Source: Rubripirellula tenax
GTDB taxonomy: Bacteria; Planctomycetota; Planctomycetia; Pirellulales; Pirellulaceae
Length of the DNA: 64,000 nt
Reading direction: 5' to 3'
Assembly: GCF_007860125.1 (NCBI RefSeq)
Contig: NZ_SJPW01000001.1
Span: forward strand, 1-64,000
A program made the translations under genes and the position numbers. The notes below the pieces were generated by a model. That model searched no databases, had not been told where the DNA came from, and saw nothing but the letters and a program-made list of their open reading frames with translations. Numbering within the stretch: the first letter of the stretch is position 1; every line of letters begins with the position of its first letter. Positions 41,489 through 50,872 of this stretch are shown piece by piece.

Positions 41489-43039
41489 TTAGAAGTCGAT
41501 GACAACGCCCAGGTCGAGACCATGGACCCACAATCCGTCGTCGCCATCGTTGACGCCGTTGAATGTCGGGTTGGTGAAGTCCGTAACATTCACGCCGTCA
41601 ACCATCCGGTCGATGGTGCCACCGTTCAGGGCGACGTTATCGAAGTAGATGAAGCTGTAGCCGACAGTGAAGGCAACGTTCTTGCGAAAGTTGTATCCGA
41701 TCTTGAAGTTGGCTTCCGGAGCGAAGGCGAACACGTCGCGTTCAACTGATACGGGAGTTCCGTTCGGATTGACACCGGCAAGTACACCACCGGCCTGCGT
41801 GACGGGTGCCACGTTGGAACCGACGAATCGTTCATCGCGTGTCTTCGATCCACGAACGTTGACCATCTGGTTCATGTTACCCAAGTGCACCTTGGTCAAC
41901 GAACTGACCGTCCAGCAACCGCGTTGCATGATCATATCGAAACCGATTTGACCACCGTTGAACTCGTTCTCGGTGTCGAATTGATCGACAAACGATCGCG
42001 ACAATCCGGCCGGGTTTCCGCCGATGGTGATCAGGTTGATCGTTTCGCTGCGAATGCTCAACGAATCGTCGATGTTGAAGTGCGAGTAACCGCCGATCAA
42101 GTCCACGTTGCAGTGCTGGCCGCGTCCCAAACGCAATCGTGCGTAGGCTTCAGCCGCCATGATGTCCAACGAGCTTTCCGCTTGCAAGTTGCCTCGGAAC
42201 CGACCCGCTTGATTGATTTCAATCGCATCTTCGCCAGCAACACCAGGGCTGGTGTTGAAGAACGATCGACCGACCGAAGGTCCGGTGCCGTTACCGTTGT
42301 AGTTGAAGCTGTCACCGCTGTCGTCGAGCATCCAGAATCGACCGCCGATTCCGACATGGTCCGACAACCAGACACCGCCGTCAACTCGGAAGCCGGCCGA
42401 CAATTCGTTTTCGCCTTGGCCGCCGAACAGCGTTGTGACGCCCTGTTGTCCGATGGACGGCAAAGTACCTGTCGGTGCACCCAGCACCAACGGTGCGGTA
42501 TCGCGAGGTTCGACGAACCACAACAATGCTTCGAGCGAAGCCCATGCGTTGGTGTCGCAGGAGTTAAACATTTGATTCATTCGACGCCCGACACCGCATC
42601 CGCCGCCACAAGACGACGAACCGCATCCGCAGTCGTTCATGCTGATCGTTTCAACGCCACAAGCTCCACCGCTTGGTCCGCAACCACAGTCATCGCCGTA
42701 GTAGGTGACTGGTTGCAGCTGGGATGCTTGGACGGGTGTGTAGGCCGCTGCGTGAGCCGGTGTTGAAACCGATCGTCGACGCGGGGCTCGAGTGACCACC
42801 GATCGTTCGGTGTGACCAACCGGAGCAATTTGCTCGGCGGCCTCTTCGTTATCGTAAGCGACCGACTGGTCGGCTTCGAAGGTTTGTTCATCGGCATAAG
42901 CGGCGTCTTCATCAAAGTAAGCATCTTCGCCGTAACCGGGAAGATCTCCGATGATCGAGGTACCGTTGTCTGCCATCGCCATGCTAGAACTTGAGAGCAA
43001 CATTGCCGTCAGAGCCAGCTTCTTAAATTTCGTTTTCAT
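41489..43039 (-). CDS. BBP7-family outer-membrane beta-barrel protein (516 aa)
   Basis: Signal peptide MKTKFKKLALTAMLLSSSSMAMA is followed by an acidic linker, then a Cys/Gly-rich segment (CGCGPSGGACG, CGCGSSSCGGGCG) and a barrel beginning ASLEALLWFVEPRDTAPLV, the typical start of planctomycete BBP7 (formerly DUF1551) proteins. Alternating strands run to a C-terminal LGVVIDF with a terminal aromatic. The Cys clusters suggest disulfides on the outer face. A strong terminator follows at 41375-41404, so the gene is monocistronic. The frame extends nine residues upstream, but the ATG at 43039 begins the signal peptide. Confidence 0.9.
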   Translation of the reverse strand: MKTKFKKLALTAMLLSSSSMAMADNGTSIIGDLPGYGEDAYFDEDAAYADEQTFEADQSVAYDNEEAAEQIAPVGHTERSVVTRAPRRRSVSTPAHAAAYTPVQASQLQPVTYYGDDCGCGPSGGACGVETISMNDCGCGSSSCGGGCGVGRRMNQMFNSCDTNAWASLEALLWFVEPRDTAPLVLGAPTGTLPSIGQQGVTTLFGGQGENELSAGFRVDGGVWLSDHVGIGGRFWMLDDSGDSFNYNGNGTGPSVGRSFFNTSPGVAGEDAIEINQAGRFRGNLQAESSLDIMAAEAYARLRLGRGQHCNVDLIGGYSHFNIDDSLSIRSETINLITIGGNPAGLSRSFVDQFDTENEFNGGQIGFDMIMQRGCWTVSSLTKVHLGNMNQMVNVRGSKTRDERFVGSNVAPVTQAGGVLAGVNPNGTPVSVERDVFAFAPEANFKIGYNFRKNVAFTVGYSFIYFDNVALNGGTIDRMVDGVNVTDFTNPTFNGVNDGDDGLWVHGLDLGVVIDF

Positions 43040-43299
43040 AGAACGTCTCGTACAGTCCGGGAACACTGATTGACTGGTATAAGACGATCGACTGAATCCA
43101 CCGCTATATGCAGCACGGTCGTCAGAGGCAGAACACCTCGTCTAAATTGCCTACCTTGACGGCCGAAAGCGTCAAGCTTTGCCTAGTATCTCCAATGGTT
43201 GCTGTAGAATGCATGTTTCACGATATTTGAAGCCTTGAACGAGGTTTTTCACCCTCACTTTGCCGTCAACTTTTCAACGTTTTTCACGAAGTGGTACCG

Positions 43300-45438
43300 A
43301 TGTCGGCTGGAAAAACGAACTCCGAGACGCCCTCACAGCCCGAACCGCTCGATTCTGCTCCGCCGCGCTCCGGTGAACTGATCGATGCCGACGTGCCTGC
43401 TATCGCGGGCGCCCCTGCACCCAATCCAACCGCCCCCGATCCACCGGCCGCGAATTCGGACGACCAAGCCAACAAGCGAAGGTCCAACGACACCGGACGG
43501 ACGCTGTCGATTTTGTCGCGGCAAGGATTCCGGCCGAAGCTGTTTCGCTGGAAACGCCAACTCGCCCAAGTCAACGCATTCGAGTCGGTGTTGATGAAGG
43601 AACCCGATACGGATCTGCGGAAGCGTTCGCTCGCGATTCGGTACCGGGCGATGGCGGGCGAGAAATTGACGGCCATTTTGCCGGAAGCGTACGCGTTGGT
43701 CCGTGAAGCCGGGCGTCGGGCTTTGGCCATGCGTCACTACGACGTCCAAATCATTGGTGGGATCGCGTTGTTTGAAGGGCACGTCGCCGAGATGCAAACG
43801 GGCGAAGGCAAGACGTTGACCGCAACACTGCCGCTTTACTTGCACTCGTTGACCGGCAAGGGCGCCCACTTGGCGACCGTCAACGATTACTTGGCCAAGC
43901 GGGACGCCGAATGGATGGAGCCCCTGTTTGCGATGTTGGGCGTCGATGTCGGCATCATCCAAACGCCCGACGACCAAACGTCTCGGCGAAAATCGTATTC
44001 CGCGGCGATCACTTACGGCACGGCAAAAGAATTCGGCTTCGACTTTTTGCGCGACCGGCTGTTGCTGCGAGCCCAAAACCGACTGCAAACGGAAATGCTA
44101 GGCGATGGCGGCGGCGGTTTTGGCGGCAGCGGTGACGAGATCGTCATGCGGGGCATGCATTTCTGCTTGGTTGACGAAGCGGACAGCATTCTGATCGACG
44201 AAGCGCGGACGCCGCTGATCATTGGCAGCATCGAAGACAACGTCCGCGACCAAATCGTCCAGACGTACCGTTGGGCTTCGGATACGGCCACCCAATACGA
44301 ACAGGAAGAGCACTTCACCATCCATCCTGACACCAAACAGATCGAACTGACGTCGCGCGGACGCCAGAAAGTTCGCGCACTCCCCAAGCCGGATTTGGTG
44401 CGAACGATGGGCTTGGTGGATCTTTACGAATACACCGAGCGGGCGATCAAAGTGCACCGCGAGTTCATTCTGGATCGCCAATACGTCGTTCGGCCGGGCG
44501 ACAAAGGCGTCGACGAGATCGTGATCGTCGATGAATTCACCGGTCGTTTGGCCGAAGGGCGAAAGTGGCGGGACGGCATCCACCAAGCGATCGAGTCAAA
44601 AGAAAACATCGAAATCAGCGTGCCGACTGGCCAAGCGGCGCGTATTACCGTTCAAGACTTGTTTCTTCGCTATCCGCATTTAGCGGGAATGACAGGTACG
44701 GCCGCAACCAGCGCCAGCGAACTGCGACGGATCTATCGAACGCCGGTATTGCGAGTCCCCACGAACAAGCCGCCTCAGCGGAAGCGAATGCCCGACCGCG
44801 TGTTCGGCACGATGGAACGAAAGTTTGAAGCCATTGTCAAGGAAATCCAAGAAATCCACGACACCGGTCGGCCGATCCTGATCGGAACCCGCTCGATCGA
44901 CAAAAGCGAGTTGTTGTCGAGGAAACTGGACGACCTTGGAATCGCACACAAAGTGCTGAACGCCAATAACGTCGCCCAGGAAGCCGAGATCGTTGCTGAC
45001 GCGGGCGGTCATGGCCGCGTCACGGTGGCAACGAACATGGCAGGCCGGGGAACCGACATCAAATTGTCCGACGGTGTCGAACGACTAGGCGGCATGCACG
45101 TGATTTGTACTGAATTGCACGATGCCGCTCGGATCGACCGGCAATTGATTGGGCGTTGCGGCCGGCAAGGCGACAGTGGATCGTATCGCCAATACCTGTC
45201 CCTCGATGACGACATCTTGAAAACAGGATTGGGTATCAAGAAGTCCGACCAATTGAAAGATCAGGGCGCCGCCACCGCCGGTTCCGTCGACCGGCTGGCC
45301 CGTTTGTTCCGGAAAGCCCAGCGGAAGGTCGAACGCAAACACTTCCGCGACCGGATGGTGCTGATGCACCACGAAAAAGAACGCAAGAAAATGCAGCGTG
45401 AAATCGGCCAAGATCCGTATCTGGACACACCAGACTAA
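43300..45438 (+). CDS. Short SecA-type translocase ATPase (712 aa)
   Basis: SecA DEAD motor with Walker A EMQTGEGKTLTATLPLY, Walker B CLVDEADSILIDEARTPLI, TVNDYLAKRDAEWM, and the second motor domain TNMAGRGTDIKLSDGVERLGGMHVICTELH and QLIGRCGRQGDSGSYRQYLSLDDD. The N-terminal 60 residues are Pro/Ser-rich and unlike SecA. The chain stops soon after the start of the helical scaffold (RLFRKAQRKVERKHF), so the helical wing domain and C-terminal zinc tail of the roughly 900-aa canonical SecA are missing. It is therefore a SecA paralogue with a reduced C-terminus, not proven to be the main translocase. Confidence 0.9.
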   Translation: MSAGKTNSETPSQPEPLDSAPPRSGELIDADVPAIAGAPAPNPTAPDPPAANSDDQANKRRSNDTGRTLSILSRQGFRPKLFRWKRQLAQVNAFESVLMKEPDTDLRKRSLAIRYRAMAGEKLTAILPEAYALVREAGRRALAMRHYDVQIIGGIALFEGHVAEMQTGEGKTLTATLPLYLHSLTGKGAHLATVNDYLAKRDAEWMEPLFAMLGVDVGIIQTPDDQTSRRKSYSAAITYGTAKEFGFDFLRDRLLLRAQNRLQTEMLGDGGGGFGGSGDEIVMRGMHFCLVDEADSILIDEARTPLIIGSIEDNVRDQIVQTYRWASDTATQYEQEEHFTIHPDTKQIELTSRGRQKVRALPKPDLVRTMGLVDLYEYTERAIKVHREFILDRQYVVRPGDKGVDEIVIVDEFTGRLAEGRKWRDGIHQAIESKENIEISVPTGQAARITVQDLFLRYPHLAGMTGTAATSASELRRIYRTPVLRVPTNKPPQRKRMPDRVFGTMERKFEAIVKEIQEIHDTGRPILIGTRSIDKSELLSRKLDDLGIAHKVLNANNVAQEAEIVADAGGHGRVTVATNMAGRGTDIKLSDGVERLGGMHVICTELHDAARIDRQLIGRCGRQGDSGSYRQYLSLDDDILKTGLGIKKSDQLKDQGAATAGSVDRLARLFRKAQRKVERKHFRDRMVLMHHEKERKKMQREIGQDPYLDTPD

Positions 45439-45478
45439 CCGGGCAACCCGATGTGGATCCACGACTCTGCTCGCGGGA

Positions 45479-45501
45479 CGTAAGCTGCAAAGCAGCTTAC
45501 G
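45479..45501. terminator. Perfect hairpin between convergent secA-like and glgC genes
   Basis: Ten-base arms CGTAAGCTGC and GCAGCTTACG (45479-45488, 45492-45501) surround AAA. It lies between two gene ends, 40 bases after the SecA stop. There is no T-tract on either strand, so termination is likely but not certain. Confidence 0.6.
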
Positions 45502-45564
45502 AAAGACCACCGTACACCCTGCGAACAGAGTCGCACGGCCACGCAGGGCGATCCGAAATCGATC

Positions 45565-46839
45565 TTAGAGCACGAACCCGTCTTCGATCGTTGCGTTCTT
45601 GATCACGATTGGGATGCCGTCGCGAATCTGCACCGACTCTTCTTCGCCAAAGTCGACGACATTCTTGTCGTTAACAATCGTCACATTCTTTCCAATGCGG
45701 CAATTCTTGTCCAAGATCGTTCCAATGATCGTTGATCCGTCGCCAATGCCGACTGTCGTCTTGCTCGAAGCTCTGTTTTCGATGTGATCGGCGCCCATCA
45801 TGACCGTGTCTTTGATCGTCACATTGTCGCCGATCACCGATCGCAACCCGATCACACTGTTTTCGATCGTCACGTTGTCACCGATGCGGCAACCGTCGGC
45901 GATCAAGCTGCCGTGGATTTGGGTCTTGCCCATGATCGTTGGTGGCAGGAATCGCGGACGGCTGTAGATTGGCGCTTCACGATTTCGGATATCGAACGGC
46001 GGATTCTTTCCGGCGAGCGAAAGGTTGGCTTCGTAGAAGGCGCGAATCGTACCGATGTCTTCCCAATATCCGTCGAACAAGTGCACTTGGACCTTGTGTG
46101 ACTTGATCGCCGCCGGAAACACTTCCTTGCCAAAGTCTTCGTGGTCGCTGTTGCGCAGCAGATCCACCATCGCGTCTTTGTTGAAGATGTACAAACCCAT
46201 ACTGGCCAAACAATCGCGGCCTTGGCTGGGGATACCGCGTGCATCGATCCAAGCCGGATCCATACGAACGAGGTCGAGTTCGGCGTCCGTCTTTGGCTTT
46301 TCGACGAAGCCCTGCACGCGTCCGTCGTCATCGACCTGCATGATGCCAAGAGCCGATGCGTCTTTGCGAGACACCGGAATGCCTGCGATGGTGGCGACGG
46401 CGCCCGATTCGATGTGCGTCTTCATCATCTCGCGAAAGTCCATGCGATACAGTTGATCGCCCGACAGGATCAACACATGCTCGATCCAATCCTCTTCCAG
46501 GTGGACCAAGTTCTTTCGGACGGCATCGGCCGTACCTTGATACCAATCGGTACCCTCGTCGACCGTTTGTTGAGCGGCCAAGAGTTCAACGAATCCGCCG
46601 CTGAAGTGGTCGAAGGTGTACGTTTGTCGCAGGTGCCGGTGAAGACTCTCGGACAAGAACTGGGTCAACACATAGGCTCGATTCAAGCCACTGTTGATGC
46701 AGTTGCTGATCGGGATGTCGATCAAACGATATTTCGCGGCCAATGGCACAGCAGGTTTGGCGCGGATTTTCGTCAACGGGAACAGTCGTGTACCGCGACC
46801 ACCACCCAAAATTAATGCAATCGTTTTCGACAGGTCCAT
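45565..46839 (-). CDS. glgC: Glucose-1-phosphate adenylyltransferase GlgC (424 aa)
   Basis: Makes ADP-glucose, the glycogen precursor, from ATP and glucose 1-phosphate. Motifs: ALILGGGRGTRLFPLTKIRAKPAVPLAAKYRLIDIPISNCINSG, YQGTADAVRKN, and ILSGDQLYRMDFREM. The C-terminal left-handed helix (IGDNVTIENSVIGLRSVIG) is complete. Arg and Lys residues for allosteric control by glycolytic intermediates are probably in the N-terminal motif. Its partner glgX lies at 7-9 kb. Normal length. Confidence 0.96.
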   Translation of the reverse strand: MDLSKTIALILGGGRGTRLFPLTKIRAKPAVPLAAKYRLIDIPISNCINSGLNRAYVLTQFLSESLHRHLRQTYTFDHFSGGFVELLAAQQTVDEGTDWYQGTADAVRKNLVHLEEDWIEHVLILSGDQLYRMDFREMMKTHIESGAVATIAGIPVSRKDASALGIMQVDDDGRVQGFVEKPKTDAELDLVRMDPAWIDARGIPSQGRDCLASMGLYIFNKDAMVDLLRNSDHEDFGKEVFPAAIKSHKVQVHLFDGYWEDIGTIRAFYEANLSLAGKNPPFDIRNREAPIYSRPRFLPPTIMGKTQIHGSLIADGCRIGDNVTIENSVIGLRSVIGDNVTIKDTVMMGADHIENRASSKTTVGIGDGSTIIGTILDKNCRIGKNVTIVNDKNVVDFGEEESVQIRDGIPIVIKNATIEDGFVL

Positions 46840-46947
46840 CGTGCGGCTCTCTTGGTGGTGGAATCTTGATGAGGATGCGGCGACGCGTCGCCAACGCGGT
46901 TGTTTTAACGGGGCCGCGTCGCTGCCGAAAGCAGCGATGCGTGACGT

Positions 46948-47916
46948 TTACCAATACTTCTCGAAACGGATGGATCCGGCGCCAATCGAATCGTGTTCAT
47001 CCGAAAATCCGGCATCGCCCAGAACTTGTAGCATGCCGGGCGTCGCAGGCGGATCGGCGCCCGGAGGAACGTATCCGATCATCGACGGGTTCCCACACAG
47101 GAACACGTGGGTGTTCGCAGGCGATAGCGGATCTTCAGCCAATTCCGCCAAGCGCCCCGATGTGAAGAGCGATTGGAGATATTGCTTGCCGACATAGCCC
47201 GGATGCGACGGGTCCAGGTTTTCGGGGTCGCGCGTCGTGAAACTAAGGTAGCGATAGTTCGCGTACTGGCTCATCAGCAACGCGTGTTCTTTCGCGTAAC
47301 CGAGGTCACGCCGCTGGCGGACGCTGGTCGCGTTGATCACTTTGCCTTGATGACCGTTGGCCAACAAATGGGCACTCATGGCGTTGTGAGGTGCTTCGCC
47401 CGTACCCGTTCCCAGCATCAACACAGTATCGCCAGGGTCAATTTCGCCCAACACGTAGTGCCCCGTGATCTTGCGTTGAAGTTCCAACCGGCCCCCCGCG
47501 TCCAGCATGAACAAGCGCGGCGTCAACACCGGTGGCTTTTTGTGTTCGTCATCGGCGCGGCGAACCAGCGTGACATAAAATTCGAGGTAGTCGATCGAGT
47601 TGACCGGCGCTATCACTCCCGCCGAATCGAGCAACGGGCAGGAAATCGAATACGCCCGTCGGCCCAGTTTGCGAAGTTTGTTCTCGGGGACCATTTCCGT
47701 TTGCGTCCCGGGCAATCGGGGTTCCCAGTTGCCCATTCCGATCGCCACGTATTGCCCCGGATCAAACGGTACAGTCGGTTCGTCGGGCCGAATGCGGAAC
47801 CGGGCCAGATCGTCATGGACGTCGATCCGCTCGATGACGGTTGCGTTGTAATGTGTCTTTCGCAGACTTTCGGCCTCTTCGGCGTCCAGCTGAGCCGGTT
47901 CAATCGTGTCGCTCAA
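46948..47916 (-). CDS. Ferredoxin--NADP reductase-type flavoprotein (322 aa)
   Basis: FAD domain with RAYSISCPLLD, the RxYS flavin motif, and the NADP domain with LMLGTGTGEAPHNAM and VFLCGNPSMIG. The C-terminal GSIRFEKYW resembles bacterial Fpr enzymes, which end in an aromatic residue near the flavin. Role: electron transfer between NADPH and ferredoxin or flavodoxin. Residues 1-25 are an extra acidic segment. It is 108 bases upstream of glgC on the same strand. Confidence 0.88.
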   Translation of the reverse strand: MSDTIEPAQLDAEEAESLRKTHYNATVIERIDVHDDLARFRIRPDEPTVPFDPGQYVAIGMGNWEPRLPGTQTEMVPENKLRKLGRRAYSISCPLLDSAGVIAPVNSIDYLEFYVTLVRRADDEHKKPPVLTPRLFMLDAGGRLELQRKITGHYVLGEIDPGDTVLMLGTGTGEAPHNAMSAHLLANGHQGKVINATSVRQRRDLGYAKEHALLMSQYANYRYLSFTTRDPENLDPSHPGYVGKQYLQSLFTSGRLAELAEDPLSPANTHVFLCGNPSMIGYVPPGADPPATPGMLQVLGDAGFSDEHDSIGAGSIRFEKYW

Positions 47917-48145
47917 GTTTCATCCTCCGCGGATCGGTTCCGTAACGTCCCTGCACGACATCGATTTTCGGGCCGCGGCAAAGACTTGGCGAAAGTCACT
48001 GTCGCTGGCCGCATTCGAGTCGCATTCTCAATATACTGGTTTGCACGGGAGGTGATGTCGCCTCCCAGTTGCTTTTTATGGCTCGACCTCCCCCCAAGCC
48101 CGTCGGTGCTCGACCGTTGGCACATGGCTCGAATAAGATCTTGAA

Positions 48146-49456
48146 ATGCTAAACCTTCCATTCAAACGACTTCGTTTTCTTGCCACCGGGATTGCCTGTG
48201 CGGGTTTCGGCATGGCCACGATCGGTTCATCCACGGCCAGTGCCGAGTCTTGGACGGATTTGCGTGGGACGCGCACGATCGAAGCTCGCATGATCGGAAT
48301 GTGGGGTGACAACGTGATGTTGGAATTGCAAAACGGTAACCGCGTCAGCGTTAATATGAATGCGCTGCGCAGCGAGAGCCGGATCCAGGCTCAACAACTC
48401 AGCCGCGAACTCAAACGGACTCGCGGCGAACGCGTCGCCGAACTCCAGGGGCAAGCCATCGAGGCTGCGGCGCCGGCGCCCACGCCCATCCCCGTGCCGC
48501 CCCCGGCACCGGCCTATGTTTTGCCCACCGCGGACACGACCGTCGATGCTTGGTTGAAACAGATCGAATCGTCCGTTCGCGATGGGCACGTCCGAGCCAT
48601 CTATGACGCGCTGCCACCGAGTTATCGAGCAGACGTGAATGAGATCGTCAAAACAGCGGCCGAAAAGATGGACGCGGAAACATGGCAATCCACCGTCGGG
48701 ACATTGCATCAACTGGGTGACTTGATCGTCACCAAACAACGTTGGTTCCTGTCCAGCCCGCGAATCAAGAATCTTCCGCCATCCGAATTCGATACCGTGA
48801 ACGAAGAAGTCATGACGTTGGCCGGCGCGCTAAGGATGGGACTTGCCCCCGACGTGACCAGCTTGAACCAACTGCGTTCGAAGCCATTCGATCAATGGCT
48901 TAGCACTTTCGATAAGGCGTCGTCCTCATACATCGCACAACTGTTTAACGACGTCGGCGGATTGAGTTCGCGAACCGTCACCGTGGACTCGACCAAAGAC
49001 GACACGGCGATCGTTTCGATTGATCAGGGCGGCAAGAAGTCGAGAGTCACATTTACCAAGGTCGAAGGCTACTGGGTTCCCAAGTCGTTGGCCGACAATT
49101 GGACGACCTCGGTCGCCTCGTTGAAACAATCCGTTGCCGACGAACCTGCCGCGACGCTGTTGTCGGCTGTGATGCCGTTCACATCGTCGCTGGCATCGAT
49201 GACCGGACCGATGGCGACCGCATCAACTGCTGACCAATACCACTTTGCGATGGAAAGCATTTTTACGTCGACGCAAACCTTGGAATCCGGTTTGACTTGG
49301 ATTGGTGGAATGCTGGGCAAAAAACTTAGCATGACCGGCAGTTCGCCCTATGGAAACAACGGCTATTCCAATAGCTACGAAGAAGAAATGATGATGAACG
49401 ACTACGACCCCGAAGATATGGCCCGGCAACGCGCTGAAATGGAAGGCGGACGTTGA
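48146..49456 (+). CDS. SHD1-domain exported protein (436 aa)
   Basis: A signal peptide (FLATGIACAGFGMATIGSSTASA) is followed by an SHD1 domain: SWTDLRGTRTIEARMIGMWGDNVMLELQNGNRVSVNMNALRSESRIQ. A Pro-rich hinge (APAPTPIPVPPPAPA) precedes a helical domain of about 270 residues with DGHVRAIYDALPPSYRADVN, also seen in other planctomycete exported proteins. SHD1 is a protein-interaction module of unknown bacterial role. The stop overlaps the start of the protoporphyrinogen oxidase gene by TTGA. Confidence 0.78.
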   Translation: MLNLPFKRLRFLATGIACAGFGMATIGSSTASAESWTDLRGTRTIEARMIGMWGDNVMLELQNGNRVSVNMNALRSESRIQAQQLSRELKRTRGERVAELQGQAIEAAAPAPTPIPVPPPAPAYVLPTADTTVDAWLKQIESSVRDGHVRAIYDALPPSYRADVNEIVKTAAEKMDAETWQSTVGTLHQLGDLIVTKQRWFLSSPRIKNLPPSEFDTVNEEVMTLAGALRMGLAPDVTSLNQLRSKPFDQWLSTFDKASSSYIAQLFNDVGGLSSRTVTVDSTKDDTAIVSIDQGGKKSRVTFTKVEGYWVPKSLADNWTTSVASLKQSVADEPAATLLSAVMPFTSSLASMTGPMATASTADQYHFAMESIFTSTQTLESGLTWIGGMLGKKLSMTGSSPYGNNGYSNSYEEEMMMNDYDPEDMARQRAEMEGGR

Positions 49457-50862
49457 AAAGCGTTGCCATCATCGGTGGGGGGCTGACGGGTCTGGCGACG
49501 GCTGTTTCGTTGCGGTTGGTCGCCCCCACGATCGAGGTCACCGTTTTCGAATCAGGCAACCGGACCGGGGGCGTCATCCACACCGAATCGGTCGATGGGT
49601 TCTTGATCGATCACGGCGCGGACATGTTTGCGACCAAACCGGGCGACGCATTGGAATTGTGCCGCCGACTCGGCGTCGAAAACAAATTAATCCTGCCGCA
49701 AAGCGACCGTCGCGGGGCCCGGATCGTTCGACACGGCAAATTGGTCCCAATTCCTGACGGCTTCGTCTTGATGCGCGCGACGAAGCTGTTGCCAATGCTG
49801 ACGACGCCGCTGTTATCGCCGCTGGGAAAGCTGCGTTTTCTTTGCGAACGGTTCGTCGGATCCAGCGAAGAAGTCGGACGAGACGACTTTGATGAATCGA
49901 TCGAAGCGTTCGTGCGTCGTCGGATGGGCCACGAAGTGCTCGATCGAATCGTCGCGCCTTTGTCGGCGGGCATCTACACGGCCGATATCACCAAGCTAAG
50001 CATGCGGGCCACGATGGGCCCGATCGCGGAAATGGAGCGGCAATTCGGGTCGCTCGCCCGCGCAACTGCGGCCCGACGTCGCTCGGGTGAAGACAACGTT
50101 GAACGCGGAAGCACCGGCGCCCGATACGGACAATTTCGCGCCTTCGCCGGTGGCATGATCGAACTGATCCGCTCGCTGACCGACGCGCTGCCGCAAACCT
50201 CGGTTCGCTTGAACTTGCCGATCAAGAACCTGGTACCCGAAAATGATCGTTGGAATGTCGTCACCCAAGCAGGCGAACGTTTGACGTTTGATCATGTGGT
50301 CGTCGCTACGCCGCCTCGCGTCGCGGCCAAGTTGGTGGAAACGGTCGCGCCGTTTGCCGCCGAGCAATTGGCGATGATCGAGTCAGCTTCCACCGCAATC
50401 GTAGTGATGGGAGTTCGCGACCGGGATATTCAACGTGACATCAACACGTTCGGATTCGTCGTACCGCTATCCGAAAACCGAAAAATCCTGGCCGGCAGTT
50501 TTGCCAGTCACAAGTTCGCCGGTCGCGCTCCGGATGGACACACGCTTGTCCGTGTTTTCGTCGGCGGCGCGATGCAACCGGAATTGCTGGATCAGGGCGA
50601 CGACGAAATTGTCGCTATGGTGCGACAAGAACTTGCGGAACTGATCGGATTGACCGGCGAACCGATTGTCACACGCGTCGTCCGCTGGAACCATGCGATG
50701 CCACAGTATCACGTCGGTCACAACGAACGCGTGAAACAGATCCGTGAATCGATCGAGTCCGTGCCGGGATTGAGCGTGATCAATAATGGACTCGGCGGCG
50801 TGGGCATCGCACCCGTCATCCGCGCGGCCGACAAACTAGCCCTGTCGATCGCCAAGAAATGA
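49453..50862 (+). CDS. Protoporphyrinogen oxidase HemY-like (469 aa)
   Basis: Oxygen-dependent FAD enzyme of the penultimate haem synthesis step, or its coproporphyrinogen-type relative. An N-terminal dinucleotide motif VAIIGGGLTGLATAVSLR and FESGNRTGGVIHTESVDGFLIDHGADMF are typical; the C-terminal VINNGLGGVGIAPVIRAADKLAL binds FAD. Whether it uses protoporphyrinogen or coproporphyrinogen cannot be told by eye. Start is TTG at 49453, with GAAGGCGG close upstream and a four-base overlap with the preceding stop; no ATG is available. Confidence 0.9.
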   Translation: MKSVAIIGGGLTGLATAVSLRLVAPTIEVTVFESGNRTGGVIHTESVDGFLIDHGADMFATKPGDALELCRRLGVENKLILPQSDRRGARIVRHGKLVPIPDGFVLMRATKLLPMLTTPLLSPLGKLRFLCERFVGSSEEVGRDDFDESIEAFVRRRMGHEVLDRIVAPLSAGIYTADITKLSMRATMGPIAEMERQFGSLARATAARRRSGEDNVERGSTGARYGQFRAFAGGMIELIRSLTDALPQTSVRLNLPIKNLVPENDRWNVVTQAGERLTFDHVVVATPPRVAAKLVETVAPFAAEQLAMIESASTAIVVMGVRDRDIQRDINTFGFVVPLSENRKILAGSFASHKFAGRAPDGHTLVRVFVGGAMQPELLDQGDDEIVAMVRQELAELIGLTGEPIVTRVVRWNHAMPQYHVGHNERVKQIRESIESVPGLSVINNGLGGVGIAPVIRAADKLALSIAKK

Positions 50863-50872
50863 TCTGCCTTGA

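Noticed and set aside
43333-44088. 251-aa minus-strand frame opposite the SecA gene
   Set aside because: A shadow of the SecA-type gene with Arg/His-rich composition and no motif.
48047-48066. Hairpin GGGAGG / CCTCCC between divergent FNR and SHD1 genes
   Set aside because: Short six-base arms and no T-tract; there is no gene end nearby that would need a terminator.
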